A stretch of DNA of 64,000 bases from contig JAJGOT010000001.1 in NCBI GenBank assembly GCA_022457155.1, positions 1,883,001 through 1,947,000 on the forward strand, given 5' to 3'. Of the stretch, positions 22,347 through 32,110 are shown one piece after another (within the stretch, counting starts at the first letter, position 1; each line of letters starts with the position of its first letter). The notes beneath the pieces were generated by a model. The model did no database searches. It saw only the letters and a list, made by a program, of their open reading frames with translations, and had not been told where the DNA came from. The stretch is from Cladopsammia gracilis (lineage: Eukaryota; Cnidaria; Anthozoa; Scleractinia; Dendrophylliidae). Position numbers and translations under genes: made by a program.

Positions 22347-22932
22347 AGTTTTTAGTCCAGCTAATTACAAATTTTTAAGATGACTAAGGGCTTTCGAACA
22401 GGTATTGCACCGAAACGATTCTTTAGGTGCTCTGTGACTAATTCTGACCTGTGCTATTCAATTTCGAACACACACTTTGAATTTATGATTACTGCTAATA
22501 AAGTAAAATGACTGTATGCGGGACTACAATACCAACGCTAGATCTTGACACTCAAACTATATATAAAGCTTTAGGAATAAAGCACACTGTCACACACACA
22601 CACACTTTTCTAAGAGGAATTGCTTGAATGCATAACAAGACAATTCTTTCTCCAGTTCGTAGCATAGCATGCATCCATTGATTATGAATTTCATTCAACT
22701 GAAATCGAGGAGAAATTATATGCTGATTAATGGGGATAAAACTAAAACCCGCGAAGATGTGAAGCATGCACACACAATCAAATTAGCAGGCAAGCATGAC
22801 CGGTTCTAACTTGAAAGTAATCACGGTTTTTGAGATATGGGGTGTAGTAATTGGGTTTAAATCTTTCTATAACCAAACTTGACCTTTTATGAACAAGGCG
22901 TGAGACGCGTCTAGTCAGTAAACGTCCTAAAA

Positions 22933-23235
22933 TTAGGGAGCTTTTAGCAACCGCGACGGCAACGCCAAGGAAAACGTCACTTGAAAAAAGTAGTTGTTGC
23001 AATTCGTTTAGTCTGTCTGAATTGTCCCGGAGCTAATTTTTCTACTTCTAATAAATTAAAGAAAGGAAAAACACACAAAAGCTATTATTTGATCGTTTGA
23101 CGTTATTGTTTTGCAGGAACAGCAAAGAAATGTACCAAAATGTAAAAAACCCGTGTAGAGTATTGTTTTCGATGATCATTAAACTTACTGTTTTGTGCCA
23201 TTCTCGCTGCCGTTGCCGTCGTGGTTGCTAGGGTA
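22933..23235. mobile_element. Foldback MITE, AGCAACCGCGACGGCAACG arms
   Basis: AGCAACCGCGACGGCAACG on the left is mirrored by CGTTGCCGTCGTGGTTGCT near 23211-23231. The outer TTAGGG/CTAGGG may be its end. Edges are approximate. Confidence 0.7.
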
Positions 23236-23286
23236 CCTATTGTCTCGAACCGATGCACTGGAGCGCATTTGCAACGACTCGCGCAT

Positions 23287-23550
23287 ACAGCTATTTCAAT
23301 TTAGGTTGTCGGATAAGAGCTTCAAGCGTACACAACGAGATCGCAAGGTACTTTGGCACTTTTTATGTATACAATAAATTGACCAAAGCAAATTAATTTG
23401 CCTCGTCCATACATCCACCTCACTCATCTCATTAATAAACGCAAAAACCGCGAACTAAGCCAAGACCAATTTACAACTACCCATAGTAACTTGCGGTCTC
23501 GCTGCGTACGCTTGTAGCTCTCATCCGACAACCTAAATTGAAATAGCTGT
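23287..23550. mobile_element. MITE, ACAGCTATTTCAATTTAGG ends (partial copy at 61147)
   Basis: ACAGCTATTTCAATTTAGGT on the left is inverted exactly at the right end, and the arms continue through GTTGTCGGAT and AGCTT/AAGCGTAC for about 45 bp. The first 90 bp recurs at 61147-61236. Confidence 0.85.
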
Positions 23551-24318
23551 AAACAATTCAGACAAACTGACTCACTGTGCTCGTGCTTCACCCTCCACGT
23601 TGGTGAGTTAAACCGATAATATTAAAGAGGCATTTTCTGAGTTGACTTAATAAAACCTTACACTCTGGTCACACGTTTCAACTACATGTCACTCTCTTTT
23701 CATTCTTGTGGCAAAACGATTGACTAAATCATTGACAAAACTGAGCCGTCCAATGTCGATGTGTTCCTTTTGGTGAGCGGAGAAGTCCATTCTACGGAGT
23801 TACTTGTGACTGGCTACCAGAGTCATCGTGTGGCTGGAAAGAAAATTAATAGCTATTAAAACATTAAAGATCTATTGAGATTATTTTGGCATACAGCTCA
23901 AATTTACTCCAATAAAATGGAAATAAAAAATGCCTGATCGAAAAGCTTCTGAGAACTATTTGAAGGTTATTTCCTAACGTTAACTGAGGGCGCCACGGCT
24001 GGGAGACCATTACCTTGAACTAAACTTTGGCACCTACGTAACAAAAGGGGCGAGTTCCAAAGACGCACCGATATAAGAGTCGTAAGCATAATACCCCATT
24101 GGAGAGTGGGAACCCTGTGAATCATAGCTAAACATGGACAACTATATAATGCCGGTGATACCACGTGACTATGATGGAATATCAAGCTATCTTTTTTGGT
24201 TGCTTCGTTTCCTTTGCATATTTAGTACACTATATAATTATATCAATGGAAAAGAAAAGCTGTCAAAGAATTGATCGGCAAACGGCAAACACATTTTGTC
24301 TTGTAAAGTGAAGAAATG
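23551..24318. other. Intergenic sequence without recognised features
   Basis: No ORF with family resemblance, no RNA gene and no inverted ends were found here. Confidence 0.45.
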
Positions 24319-24544
24319 ATCCTCGCAGTTGTGTTTGCAATTTAAGCAATTGCAAAAAAAGGTTGAAAAAAATTCAGGGCTTCAACGGGATTTGAACCAT
24401 GACCTCCGCGTTACCGGAACGATGCTCTTTCAACTGCGGCTATGAAGCCGCACATGCCAATTATGAGTTCAAATACCGTTGAATCAATGAAATTTTTTCA
24501 GACGTTTTTACAATTGCTTAAATTGCAAAAACAACTGTGAGGAT
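24319..24544. mobile_element. MITE with a tRNA-Thr-like core
   Basis: The ends ATCCTCGCAGTTGTGTTTGC and GCAAAAACAACTGTGAGGAT are inverted, with arms of about 50 bp (TTGCAATTTAAGCAATTG mirrored). The core 24378-24449 (minus strand) is tRNA-like. The layout matches a repeat family I recognise as common in coral sequences. Confidence 0.85.
24378..24449 (-). repeat. tRNA-Thr(GGT)-like core of the MITE
   Basis: 72 nt with a perfect 7-bp acceptor stem (GGCTTCA/TGAAGCC), an A-box-like AGCCGCAGTTG segment and a clean B box GGTTCAAATCC. The anticodon loop reads CCGGTAA, giving GGT. The T-stem appears one G short, so it is a derived repeat and not a working tRNA gene. Confidence 0.6.
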
Positions 24545-24664
24545 GTATAGTTTTGAAGGCTGGAGTCCATTGTTCTGTTCTTTGTTCTATTGTTTTCTCA
24601 GCCAACACTGTGAGGCATCCCGAGACGTGCATGCCGCCTCTTATCTTACAATATGCGCCTTTGT

Positions 24665-25171
24665 CTACTGGAATTCAAAATGTAGAAGTTTGTCCGTTCT
24701 CAGGATAGCTCGTGAACGAAAACGAAAATTACTGCTATCACTAACCTCCTCCGCACCCACAGTGTCAACAGAAGAAGTATGCTGACTCGCTGGCTGAACG
24801 TCGGCTGGCTGGCTTGGTAGTGGTTCAGTATCGCCATCGGAAATAACACGGGCTGGCCTTGAAGTACTGTCTGTTGTCGTCACCTCTTTCTTATTCTCAA
24901 ATTCATCAATGTCATCACTAACCACCTCCGCAGCCACAGTGACAACAGTGGGAGCATTCTGCTTCGCTAGATGAATGTCGGCTGGCTGGTTTGTTGGTGA
25001 TTTAGTATCGCCTTCGGTACTCACAGTAGCTGTCCTTGGACTCCTGTCTGTTGTCGCCACCTCTTTCCTATTCTCAAAGACCTTTTCGGTTGGAGTTGTT
25101 GTGCCATAAGTTTGAGTCTCTTTGTTCTGCTGCTTTTTCTCAAAGACCGATTTAATCAGGTTCTTTTCCCA
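24665..25171 (-). other. Open extension after the in-frame TAG of gene C
   Basis: After the TAG at 25172-25174 the same frame stays open for 168 codons to a stop at 24665. Its first part (L-I-K-S-V-F-E-K-K-Q-Q ... T-T-T-P) aligns with the tail of gene B, so it was coding before the stop arose. The rest is a Ser/Thr/Ala/Pro-rich two-fold repeat: a unit of about 57 residues with K-E-V-(A/T)-T-T-D, D-T-(K/E)-x-x-x-x-Q-P-A-D and (A/E)-E-V-V/S-S-D occurs twice. Read-through, RNA editing or strain polymorphism could restore it. Otherwise it is decaying. Confidence 0.6.
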
Positions 25172-25346
25172 CTAAGTCTTCAACGCGAAACTCTTAGGAA
25201 CATCGGGAACGAACCTCGTTATGGAATTGGCGATGAAGTAAACAGTAAACTGAAATACGAACACGAAAGCGAGGCGCACAGCAGTCACTTCCCAGTGTTG
25301 CTTGGATAAGTTATAGGGCCAAACGTCTTCATGGTAGCCACGGTAC
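25172..25346 (-). CDS. Anoctamin gene C, exon 5 to its first stop (TM10)
   Basis: The acceptor is CATGTTTTAG. One base completes Arg, then Y-R-G-Y-H-E-D-V-W-P-Y-N-L-S-K-Q-H-W-E-V and VRLAFVFVFQFTVYFI (TM10), followed by R-F-V-P-D-V-P-K. The frame meets TAG (25172-25174) after A-L-K-T, where gene B has R-M-R-E-K-E. All ten TM segments are therefore retained and only the cytosolic tail is lost. The full model to this stop is about 879 residues. Confidence 0.85.
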
Positions 25347-25713
25347 CTAAAACATGGTAGTAAAAATTATAATAGCTCCTAGCTATCTTTTGAACGAAAA
25401 AATATGAGCATGTACGAATCATTAAAAGAAAAAGACATCGTTGGTACCAACCGGTCCAAGCAGGATTGGTAAATAAAAAATATGTAAATTTAGACAATTT
25501 AGTAATTGTAATTTAGTAATTTAGTACTCATTTACAATTTAATAAATGTAATTCACCCTTACGGCTACGATGTTATTTTAACAAACTATATATTTTGAGG
25601 CTATAATTTGCAAAATATGACAGTTTAGATTCAAGGTATGTCCTTAGGAATCTACTGAGGGAGGAAGTGGGGGGAAATTGCATACCTAAGACATGTATGA
25701 AATTCTAGAGTAC

Positions 25714-26134
25714 CTGCAGACTGAGACATTGTATGGTAAATTATGAAAAAGATTTTCTGGTTCTGTTCCGGGTTCTTTACGAAAGATGTCCTCAGTGTGA
25801 ATGGAAGACAAGCTGTTATTGATGTAGCCAGTTAGCGTTCCTCCACCAGGAGAATCGTGGTCTGGGGCGAACTTCAATCTGTACAAAAGTTTAGGAATGA
25901 ACTCCGATGTAAATGCCAACACAAACGCATTCACAAGGATTGAAATTTTTGTCAACCATTTAAGGATGCGATACCAGGCTCCAATATCCTTCGCGTGGAT
26001 AATGTCGGGCCTCCTGAACTGAGAGACAAGGTTGAAGGCATCCGCACGAATGCGAATGACGGAGCTAAGCAGGGCGAACAGAGGACCAAGCGGAAAGGCA
26101 GCCACAAACATGGTCGCAAATCCGTACTGTAAAA
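25714..26134 (-). CDS. Anoctamin gene C, exon 4 (TM7-TM9)
   Basis: The acceptor is TTTAACAG. 421 nt, exactly the length of the gene B exon. It reads L-Q-Y-G-F-A-T-M-F, FPLGPLFALLSSVIRIRADA, DIIHAKDIGAWYRIL and VNAFVLAFTSEFIPKLLY. The position of E734 (mouse TMEM16A) is Arg here (V-I-R-I-R-A-D) while D738 is kept, the same change as in gene B and unlike A and D. It ends S-V-C-R at TGCAG|GTACTC (phase 2). The intron that follows is only 367 bp and is similar to the corresponding intron of gene B. Confidence 0.94.
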
Positions 26135-26239
26135 CTGTTAAACAAATTTGAAGGAAATAGCACAGATTACATCAACGATTTTCTGGATGTAAACATGTAA
26201 AGTATAAAGTATAATGTAGTGTAACGTAATGTAATCAAT

Positions 26240-26470
26240 AGAGCGGTTTTCAATTTGAGTGTCAAAAGCAATTTCTCGATTGCTTTGGTTTTGCGTTTCT
26301 ACGCTTTGCGATTGGCTAAAAAATCTCGCGCCACTTTCTCAACCAAACAGAAGTAAATCAAAACCAGTGCGTTTTCCCGCGCTTTGCGCCGGCTACATGT
26401 ATTTGCTTAGAGTTCTGATTGGTTCATTGTATTGTCTGCCTCTGTTTTGATTGGCCAGCGTAATAGCCCA
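26240..26470. mobile_element. MITE, GCGGTTTTCA ends (copy 2 of 3, right end lost)
   Basis: GAGCGGTTTTCAATTTGAGT followed by GATTGCTTTGGTTTTGCG and GCGTTTTCCCGCGC, as in 1589-1873 and 43218-43492. The right terminus is not recognisable. It lies in intron 3 of gene C. Confidence 0.75.
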
Positions 26471-27291
26471 TTTCCGAGTTGCTTTTAGCCTCCTTTTCAA
26501 ACCAAGACCAAGTGCAAAACCATTCATATGGACATGAGTTTTGTTTCACATGCAAATAAAACTTACTTTGATTTTGACGTCACATGGTTGCCGCTATGTC
26601 ACCTATTTTTAGTATCACTTTGTAAAGCCAAAAAAAACACATTTGTTTCAATAGAAACCTACAAATAATGGTCCAGTTTTGTTAACAAATACTCTATCAG
26701 TGCATAGAAACAAGTATTCATTATCTGTGGCTGCGGATGGCCAGGATGGAAATGGATTGCAACTTGAAAAAATTGGCTATTTTTTTTTCAAGTTCCTCCC
26801 AAATGTCGTGGAAAACTCGCAGAAAAGTGTATTATCACTTGGTAGTTTCTTCTTGGTGTTCTAAGAACAATTTTATGTTTGAGCAAAGGTACCTTGTCAA
26901 CTATTTGGTGTATTTTTACCAAAACACAGCAGAATCTGCGTGACAATGCCCCTTCTTTTGTATGCAATAATCGGACAATCATGTGACACAATAAGCTCCT
27001 GTGTGACGTCATAGTTACTCATATCCATTTTTTTGTAAACTTATTGAAATTTAGACTTCATTTCCAACGATTTAACGTCTATTTGTTATAACAGTGCAGG
27101 TTTCCTTTTTCAATTTCTTAGAAGATGCTGCATGGACAATGCAGCCATATAACTTCGTAGCTGAACTCTAATTTCCTTTAGCTAAGATTCATTTTCATCA
27201 CTTATACTGCACTGTAACTTATAGCAACAGCCAATTAACAACCAAACCAGGATTTTAAAAGCTTTCAGACAGTAAAACTAAAGCATATTAT
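26471..27291. other. Intron 3 of gene C, central part
   Basis: No recognisable exon or repeat edge. There are several short weak inverted phrases only. Confidence 0.4.
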
Positions 27292-28200
27292 CCAGGCTTA
27301 ACTAATCAATGACATCAATGATATCAATGTAATCAATGAGTAATCAATGGGTAATCAATGAGTAATCAATTGATTACTCATTAAGTATTGCCAATACTCA
27401 ATGAGTACTCAATGACTAATCAATGACCCACAAAATTTTTGGTCATTGATTAGTCATTGATGTCATTGATTAGTCATCGATGTCATCGATTAATCATTAA
27501 TTTGCACGAAAAGAGGTGTTGACAGACCAGACACGACTCATAAGCTTGTGATAACGTGGAATGTGACCTTTAGAGTTTTGCATACTCTAACAAGTATATC
27601 CCCCAAGGATTTTCCATTTTTGTATGAGATAAGGGGAGGCTCTTTGTATATTTCTCTTAGCAATGGTTGGTTCTGAATTTTAAAATGCCATTTGCTCATT
27701 AAGATGTTTTTAAGATTAGGCAACGGCGGGTGGTACGTTGTTACGAAAGGCAGTCTTCTTTTTCGCACGTTCTTTTTTTTTTTTTGCTGCAAAAATGACT
27801 TCCGTTCATTGAATTTTACCTCGGAAATTATTTTCTCAATGAGATTGCGAGTGTAGCCTTTAGCACGGAGGCGTGCTTTGAAGTTGTCGATATTCTCACT
27901 GAATGATTTCGCTGAGGAATTTGTTCTTAAAAGTCTCAGGGATCCACCTTTCCTGAGCCCTTTTCTGACCCCTGAGGGTGACAGGAAGAGAAATGGGTGT
28001 ACTGGAAGGTCTCTGTTGGTGTAAAATGAGTAATCAATGACATCAATGAGTAATCAATGACCCACAAAATTTTTTGGGTTCGATTAATCATTGATTACTC
28101 ATTGAGTATTGGCAATACTCAATGATTAATCAATTGATTACCGATTGATTACCCATTGATTACTCGTTGATGTCATTGATCATTGATTAGTTATGCCTGG
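27292..28200. mobile_element. Inverted-repeat element made of ATCAATGA arrays around a Penelope fragment
   Basis: The ends CCAGGCTTAACTAATCAATG and CATTGATTAGTTATGCCTGG are inverted. Each arm is about 190-200 bp of repeated AATCAATGA/TCATTGATT phrases with a shared inner block (AGTATTGCCAATACTCAATG; TGACCCACAAAATTTTT). Between the arms is a fragment of a Penelope-like retroelement. The right end lies 28 bp from the gene C exon 3 donor. Confidence 0.8.
27538..27980 (-). pseudogene. Penelope-like retroelement ORF fragment
   Basis: On the minus strand the sequence reads, with a frame change or two, NFKARLRAKGYTRNLIEKI, F-N-E-R-K-S-F-L-Q-Q, RKRRLPFVTTYHPPLPNLKN and PLLREIYKEPPLISYKNGKS, then L-G-D-I-L-V-R. 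I recognise this order as the region downstream of the reverse transcriptase core, before the GIY-YIG domain, of Penelope-like elements. Neither the RT core nor GIY-YIG is present. It is trapped between the two ATCAATGA arms. Confidence 0.7.
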
Positions 28201-28227
28201 TATTATTGACATTTTGATGTTGCCTAC

Positions 28228-28367
28228 CAACTTGCAGATACTCCCAAAACATGAAATGATCTTCAAATGAACTCAGGTAAAAATCGCTTTGATAATCTTC
28301 AACATGTTTAAGGTTCTTCTTGATCTTCTTATTTCTGTTACGAGTCTTGATCCGATACATACCGTAA
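28228..28367 (-). CDS. Anoctamin gene C, exon 3 (TM6-TM7 linker)
   Basis: The acceptor is TTTTTCATAG. One base completes Pro, then Y-G-M-Y-R-I-K-T-R-N-R-N-K-K-I-K-K and D-F-Y-L-S-S-F-E-D-H-F-M-F-W-E-Y-L-Q-V. The second Glu of the TM7 pair is Gln here (E-Y-L-Q), so the E705 ligand is lost while E702 is kept. The linker is more basic than in D. 140 nt, donor G|GTAGGCA, phase 1. Confidence 0.92.
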
Positions 28368-28612
28368 CTATGAAAAAGAAGTTTAAAATAAGATATCTTA
28401 GTGTGGTGTGCTCGAATAAGCATATTTTGCGTTTAATTACTTACACTCTATCTTATATAAGAAAGTCTCATTTTTGGGCTAAGGCTGAACTTAGACTGGA
28501 CGTTCTTGTTTTTTATTTTTTTTTTTTGAGCGATTTGAGCCTAAAAACGTTTTTAGCACGTTCTTATGATAAATATTACAGAATTTCAGTAAACAAGAGG
28601 CTGCAAACAGCC

Positions 28613-29150
28613 TTTACTCATGCGCATGCGTATATATTTTAAACATGATAAGAAGATGTCCGACATGGAGAAGAGTTACCTTTAGTTTATAATAACTCAT
28701 TTCATTCAGTCATCGTTACTGCAAACCATGTTGTATACTGTTGAATGTTTTGGAAATGAAGGCTATACCACAATGAAGCCAGTGATTCTTCTAAGTCTTA
28801 TATATACCAAACGTAAACATATATGATTTATATATGATTTATTTCATATATATCATTTCACAAACGTGAACATAGTAATGTATGAAGGGTTGTAGGGAGT
28901 GCTGTCGTGACACTAAGTAACGCTCTTTTACCGGAAGTGAAAGTAGCCGGAAGATACTAAACAGGAAGTGCACAATTTAAAATATGCGTGCAAAAATTTG
29001 CATGCAAAATCGTGACACAAAAAATAAAAGTAATAATAACAAGGAAAACGGAGCCGAAACCTTACCTCATGCCGCTTCGCGCATGAGTAATAAGAAAAAC
29101 GGAGCCCATTTTATAACTCATGCCGCTACGCGTATGAGTTATCATAGTTC
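28613..29150. mobile_element. Inverted-end element, TTACTCATGCG family (copy 1)
   Basis: TTTACTCATGCGCATGCG at the left and GCGCATGAGTAA at the right, with an extra CTCATGCCGCTACGCGTATG end unit. The body shares GACATGGAGAAG, TTCATTCAGTCATC, CTGTTGAATGTTTT, GTCGTGACACT and CCGGAAGTGA with 31717-32110. The two copies are in direct orientation on either side of gene C exon 2. Confidence 0.7.
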
Positions 29151-29386
29151 TGAATATAGGTGAAGTTCTGCAAATTTCCAATTATTAGGTATGCTTCAGG
29201 CTTGTATGCGTTTTTAGCTCATTGTTAACATGCTAAATAGTAATGTTCTTAACTAAATCTTAATCTGTGGGTGCGTCCTTAGCACGGCGTTCTTAACATC
29301 TTGTCAATCTCAGCCTCAACGTTCTTTTAAAAATGGTTCTTATATAAGAAGAGTGTAGTACAATGAAACTGAACGAAGTTACTCAC

Positions 29387-30978
29387 GGAATGGCAATTTC
29401 CATTATGATTCCGATTATTTGCTGTCCAACCATAAGAACAAGGAGCTGAACGCAAAGATCTAGGAAGCACCCTTGTTCACTGCAGCCATCCAATCGAAAT
29501 TTATCAGCAATCCGTTCGTATTTGCTTGGGGTTCCAATCATCTGCCCAGACTTGAAAAACGCGATGTAGAAAACGGATGCGTACGTGTTCACAAACTGAA
29601 ACAAGTACATTTTCCAGGTAAAGCTGTATTCGTAGGCGCTGCGAGTTGGAGGATTTTCCCAGTCTGTCAACCAAACGGCTACTTTGTTGTAGACGTACTT
29701 CATAATGTTGATGGCAACGAGATTGAGAGAAGCTGCTGTTGCTGAAGTGATGATTCTGGCGCGCGTTTGGATTGCACTTTCCGCATGTCCACTCAAAGAG
29801 AGAAACACAGCAGCTCGGTATATAATGACACCCACGACAGCACCAATGACCATAGCGATCATGAAGAGTATGATGCTGATGACTACGCCTATTTGACTAT
29901 ACCGCTTGAGCTTAGGGATCTTTGGTTCCATCTTGCCGGTGAGTTCATTTCTTTTCAGGCAATTAGCTGGGAATTCTGGACGCAGCGGCTCTTCCTCTTC
30001 TTCTAAACTATCCACGTGCAACTCATGAGCAAGTATTCCCTGGCGCCGTTTCCAGAACTCAAGGAACAGTGTCCCCCAGATTGATGCAATCACGGCTAAA
30101 TAAACTGTCCCATCGTTGTCAAAGAAGTGTGTGACGTAAGCATAGAGGCACGTTGTGGAGGCTAGGTCCCAGTAGCTACACCTCCGATCACACAATGGGC
30201 ACATGTACCACTTCCCCATATTTTTATCATCACAGACATCTTTGACTGGGATGTGACTACCAGCAGAACCGATTCCATAAAGGAATACAATCAACCCGAT
30301 GATGGCTAGTGGTACTAGCCATGCCGTGTAAAATCCAACCCAAGCGAAATAAAAGGCAATCTCACTTCCGAAGTAATTCTTGATTGCGTCATACGGCTGG
30401 TATTTAAGCATTCTTCCAGGCCTGGCCCAGTCACGTTTAAGTCGCTGCCGGTCATTCTTAGGGCTCTCTCCAGAATCAGACCCATCGTGAAGTGGGTATC
30501 CTGCAACATATGCGCCATGGAGGATCATCTTTTTCAACCCAACATCCGTTGAATCCGTTGAATCCTCCGTTGAATCCTCCGTTGAATCCTCCGTTGAATC
30601 CTCCGTTGAATCCTCCGTTGAATCCTCCGTTGATCCAAAGCGAGCGCTAAAGAGGAGTTGCTGCACGATGTACACCCGGTCCACGTTGTCAAAGAAATTC
30701 TCTTTGCTTTGATGGTTGATGAACTTATCAAGGCTATCTTGTCTGAAGTTTGCCATGAAGAAGTCTTTTTTGACTTTCAAGGCGCGGTCGTGAACCGCTA
30801 AGGGGTCTCTTCTTCTTAGTGACTCCATTTTCTCATCTCCGAGCATTTTCTCCAGCCATGACTTGATAACGATGTCATTCTCCTTGAACGGAGCTTTAAT
30901 ATGCATCTCTTCAGCGCGTTTGGCCAGCACTTCCCATGGAGCATGGATAAGGACAAAATGTCGAGTGATTTGAGGGTT
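29387..30978 (-). CDS. Anoctamin gene C, giant exon 2 (dimerisation domain to TM6)
   Basis: Main exon of gene C. The acceptor is TTTCTTCCAG, then N-P-Q-I-T-R-H-F-V-L-I-H-A-P-W-E-V-L. It encodes the rest of the cytosolic dimerisation domain, then NYFGSEIAFYFAWVGFYTAW (TM1), the Cys-rich loop MCPLCDRRCSYWDLAS, LFLEFWKRRQGILAHELHVD, V-W-L-T-D-W-E-N-P-P-T-R-S and CFLDLCVQLLVLMVGQQIIG (TM6). The TM6 acid (M-E-I-A-I-P) equals E654; the N650 position is Gly. 1,592 nt, phase 2 at its end (ATTCC|GTGAGT). It is longer than in B because of an in-frame E-D-S-T repeat in the cytosolic domain. With the exon 3 and 4 changes, three of six Ca2+ ligands are replaced. Confidence 0.95.
30546..30634. repeat. In-frame 12-bp coding microsatellite (E-D-S-T)n
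   Basis: Six clean GTTGAATCCTCC units plus imperfect flanking units, read on the minus strand as repeated E-D-S-T. Genes B and D have only a short G-S-x-x-V-G-L joint at this place, so the repeat is an expansion private to gene C. Because the unit is 12 bp, copy-number changes keep the frame. Confidence 0.9.
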
Positions 30979-31127
30979 CTGGAAGAAACAACCATGAAGC
31001 CGAAAAGATATGAGGTGAAATATCTGTGCTGTATAATATGAAACAAGATTAAGCTATGATTACATACATTTCAGGACGTTCGCGCTAATTGTTTATGCGT
31101 ATCCTTACTGCGCACGCAATTCATTCA

Positions 31128-31370
31128 TTAGGGAGCAGGGATGGTGGGGTGGTGAGAGCACTCGCCTCCCATCAATGTGGCCCAGGTTCGATTCCCGGAC
31201 TTTGCGTTTTTCCTCATCCTTTCTCCGAGGGTTTTTTCTCCGGGTACTCCGGTTTTTCCTCCCTCCTCTAAAACTAACATTTCTAAATTCCAATTCAACC
31301 AGAAATTTTTAGAGGCCACCCTTATTAACCTAGAGTTAGTTTGGTGCCACCCTCTTTAAAAATTGCTATT
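31128..31370 (+). mobile_element. tRNA-derived SINE
   Basis: The head GGGATGGTGGGGTGGTGAGA has an A-box-like GGTGGTGAGAGCAC, followed by the B box GGTTCGATTCC (31186-31196) at tRNA spacing. The body is TTTTTCCTCATCC, CTCCGGGTACTCCGGTTTTT and CCTCCTCTAAAACTAACATT. The 3' edge is uncertain. It lies in intron 1 of gene C. Confidence 0.75.
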
Positions 31371-31716
31371 TATTATTTATTCATGTCGCAACGCCATGCT
31401 AAGTCATGCACGAGCGCTCGCACGAAGAAAGATATCTAAACACATAGGCTGTGTTTTCACGAGGCGGTTTTTCTCGCTTAACATTCCTGTAGATATATTT
31501 TCTTTTGTTAAGACAATAGAAAATTAGAACACAAAAGAACGACAATACAATGCCCTTCTTTGTTGTTTAATTGCCGACAAGCTTAAGCGACCTGGTTTGC
31601 TCGCTCGTGAAAACACGGCCATAAAGGGATGGTAGCCGTTGAGTTAACTTTGCTCAGACTTAACTCGCTTAAATCGTCGGTGACCCCTACTTTTTTTTAT
31701 AGACAAGAGGTTCCAA

Positions 31717-32110
31717 GTAGCTTATACTCATGCGTATGCGGAAGAAAGTTTTAGGGTTTCTGACATGGAGAAGTGTTACTTTTTTCATTCAGTCATCCTT
31801 CCTGCAAACCACGTTGTTACTGTTGAATGTTTTATAAATGAAGGCTTAATACCACAAGGAAGCCAGGTACCATACCTAACATGAACATTAGCAATGTAAC
31901 GAGGGTTGTAGGAGACGGTGTCGTGACACTTCAGTACCGTTATAGTTTAGAACCGGAAGTGAGAGTAGTCGGAAGTCAAGAAACCGGAAGTGTATGTGGC
32001 AAAGCTACAAACCGGAAGTGCACAATCGTGACAAATAATTAAAAATAATAATAAAAAGGAAACGGAGGGCAAACCTTAACTCATGCTGCTCTGTGCATGA
32101 GTAATAATTT
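31717..32110. mobile_element. Inverted-end element, TTACTCATGCG family (copy 2)
   Basis: TATACTCATGCGTATGCG at the left and CTGTGCATGAGTAATAA at the right, with the body shared with 28613-29150. Confidence 0.7.

Noticed and set aside
18950..24449. tRNA-like segments as genuine cellular tRNA genes
   Set aside because: Each lies inside an inverted-repeat element, and the 24378-24449 example has a defective T-stem. Called as repeat modules instead.
27297..28194. Regular short repeats that superficially look like a CRISPR array
   Set aside because: The repeats are 8-10 bp without unique spacers, form inverted arms of an element and lie in an animal intron.
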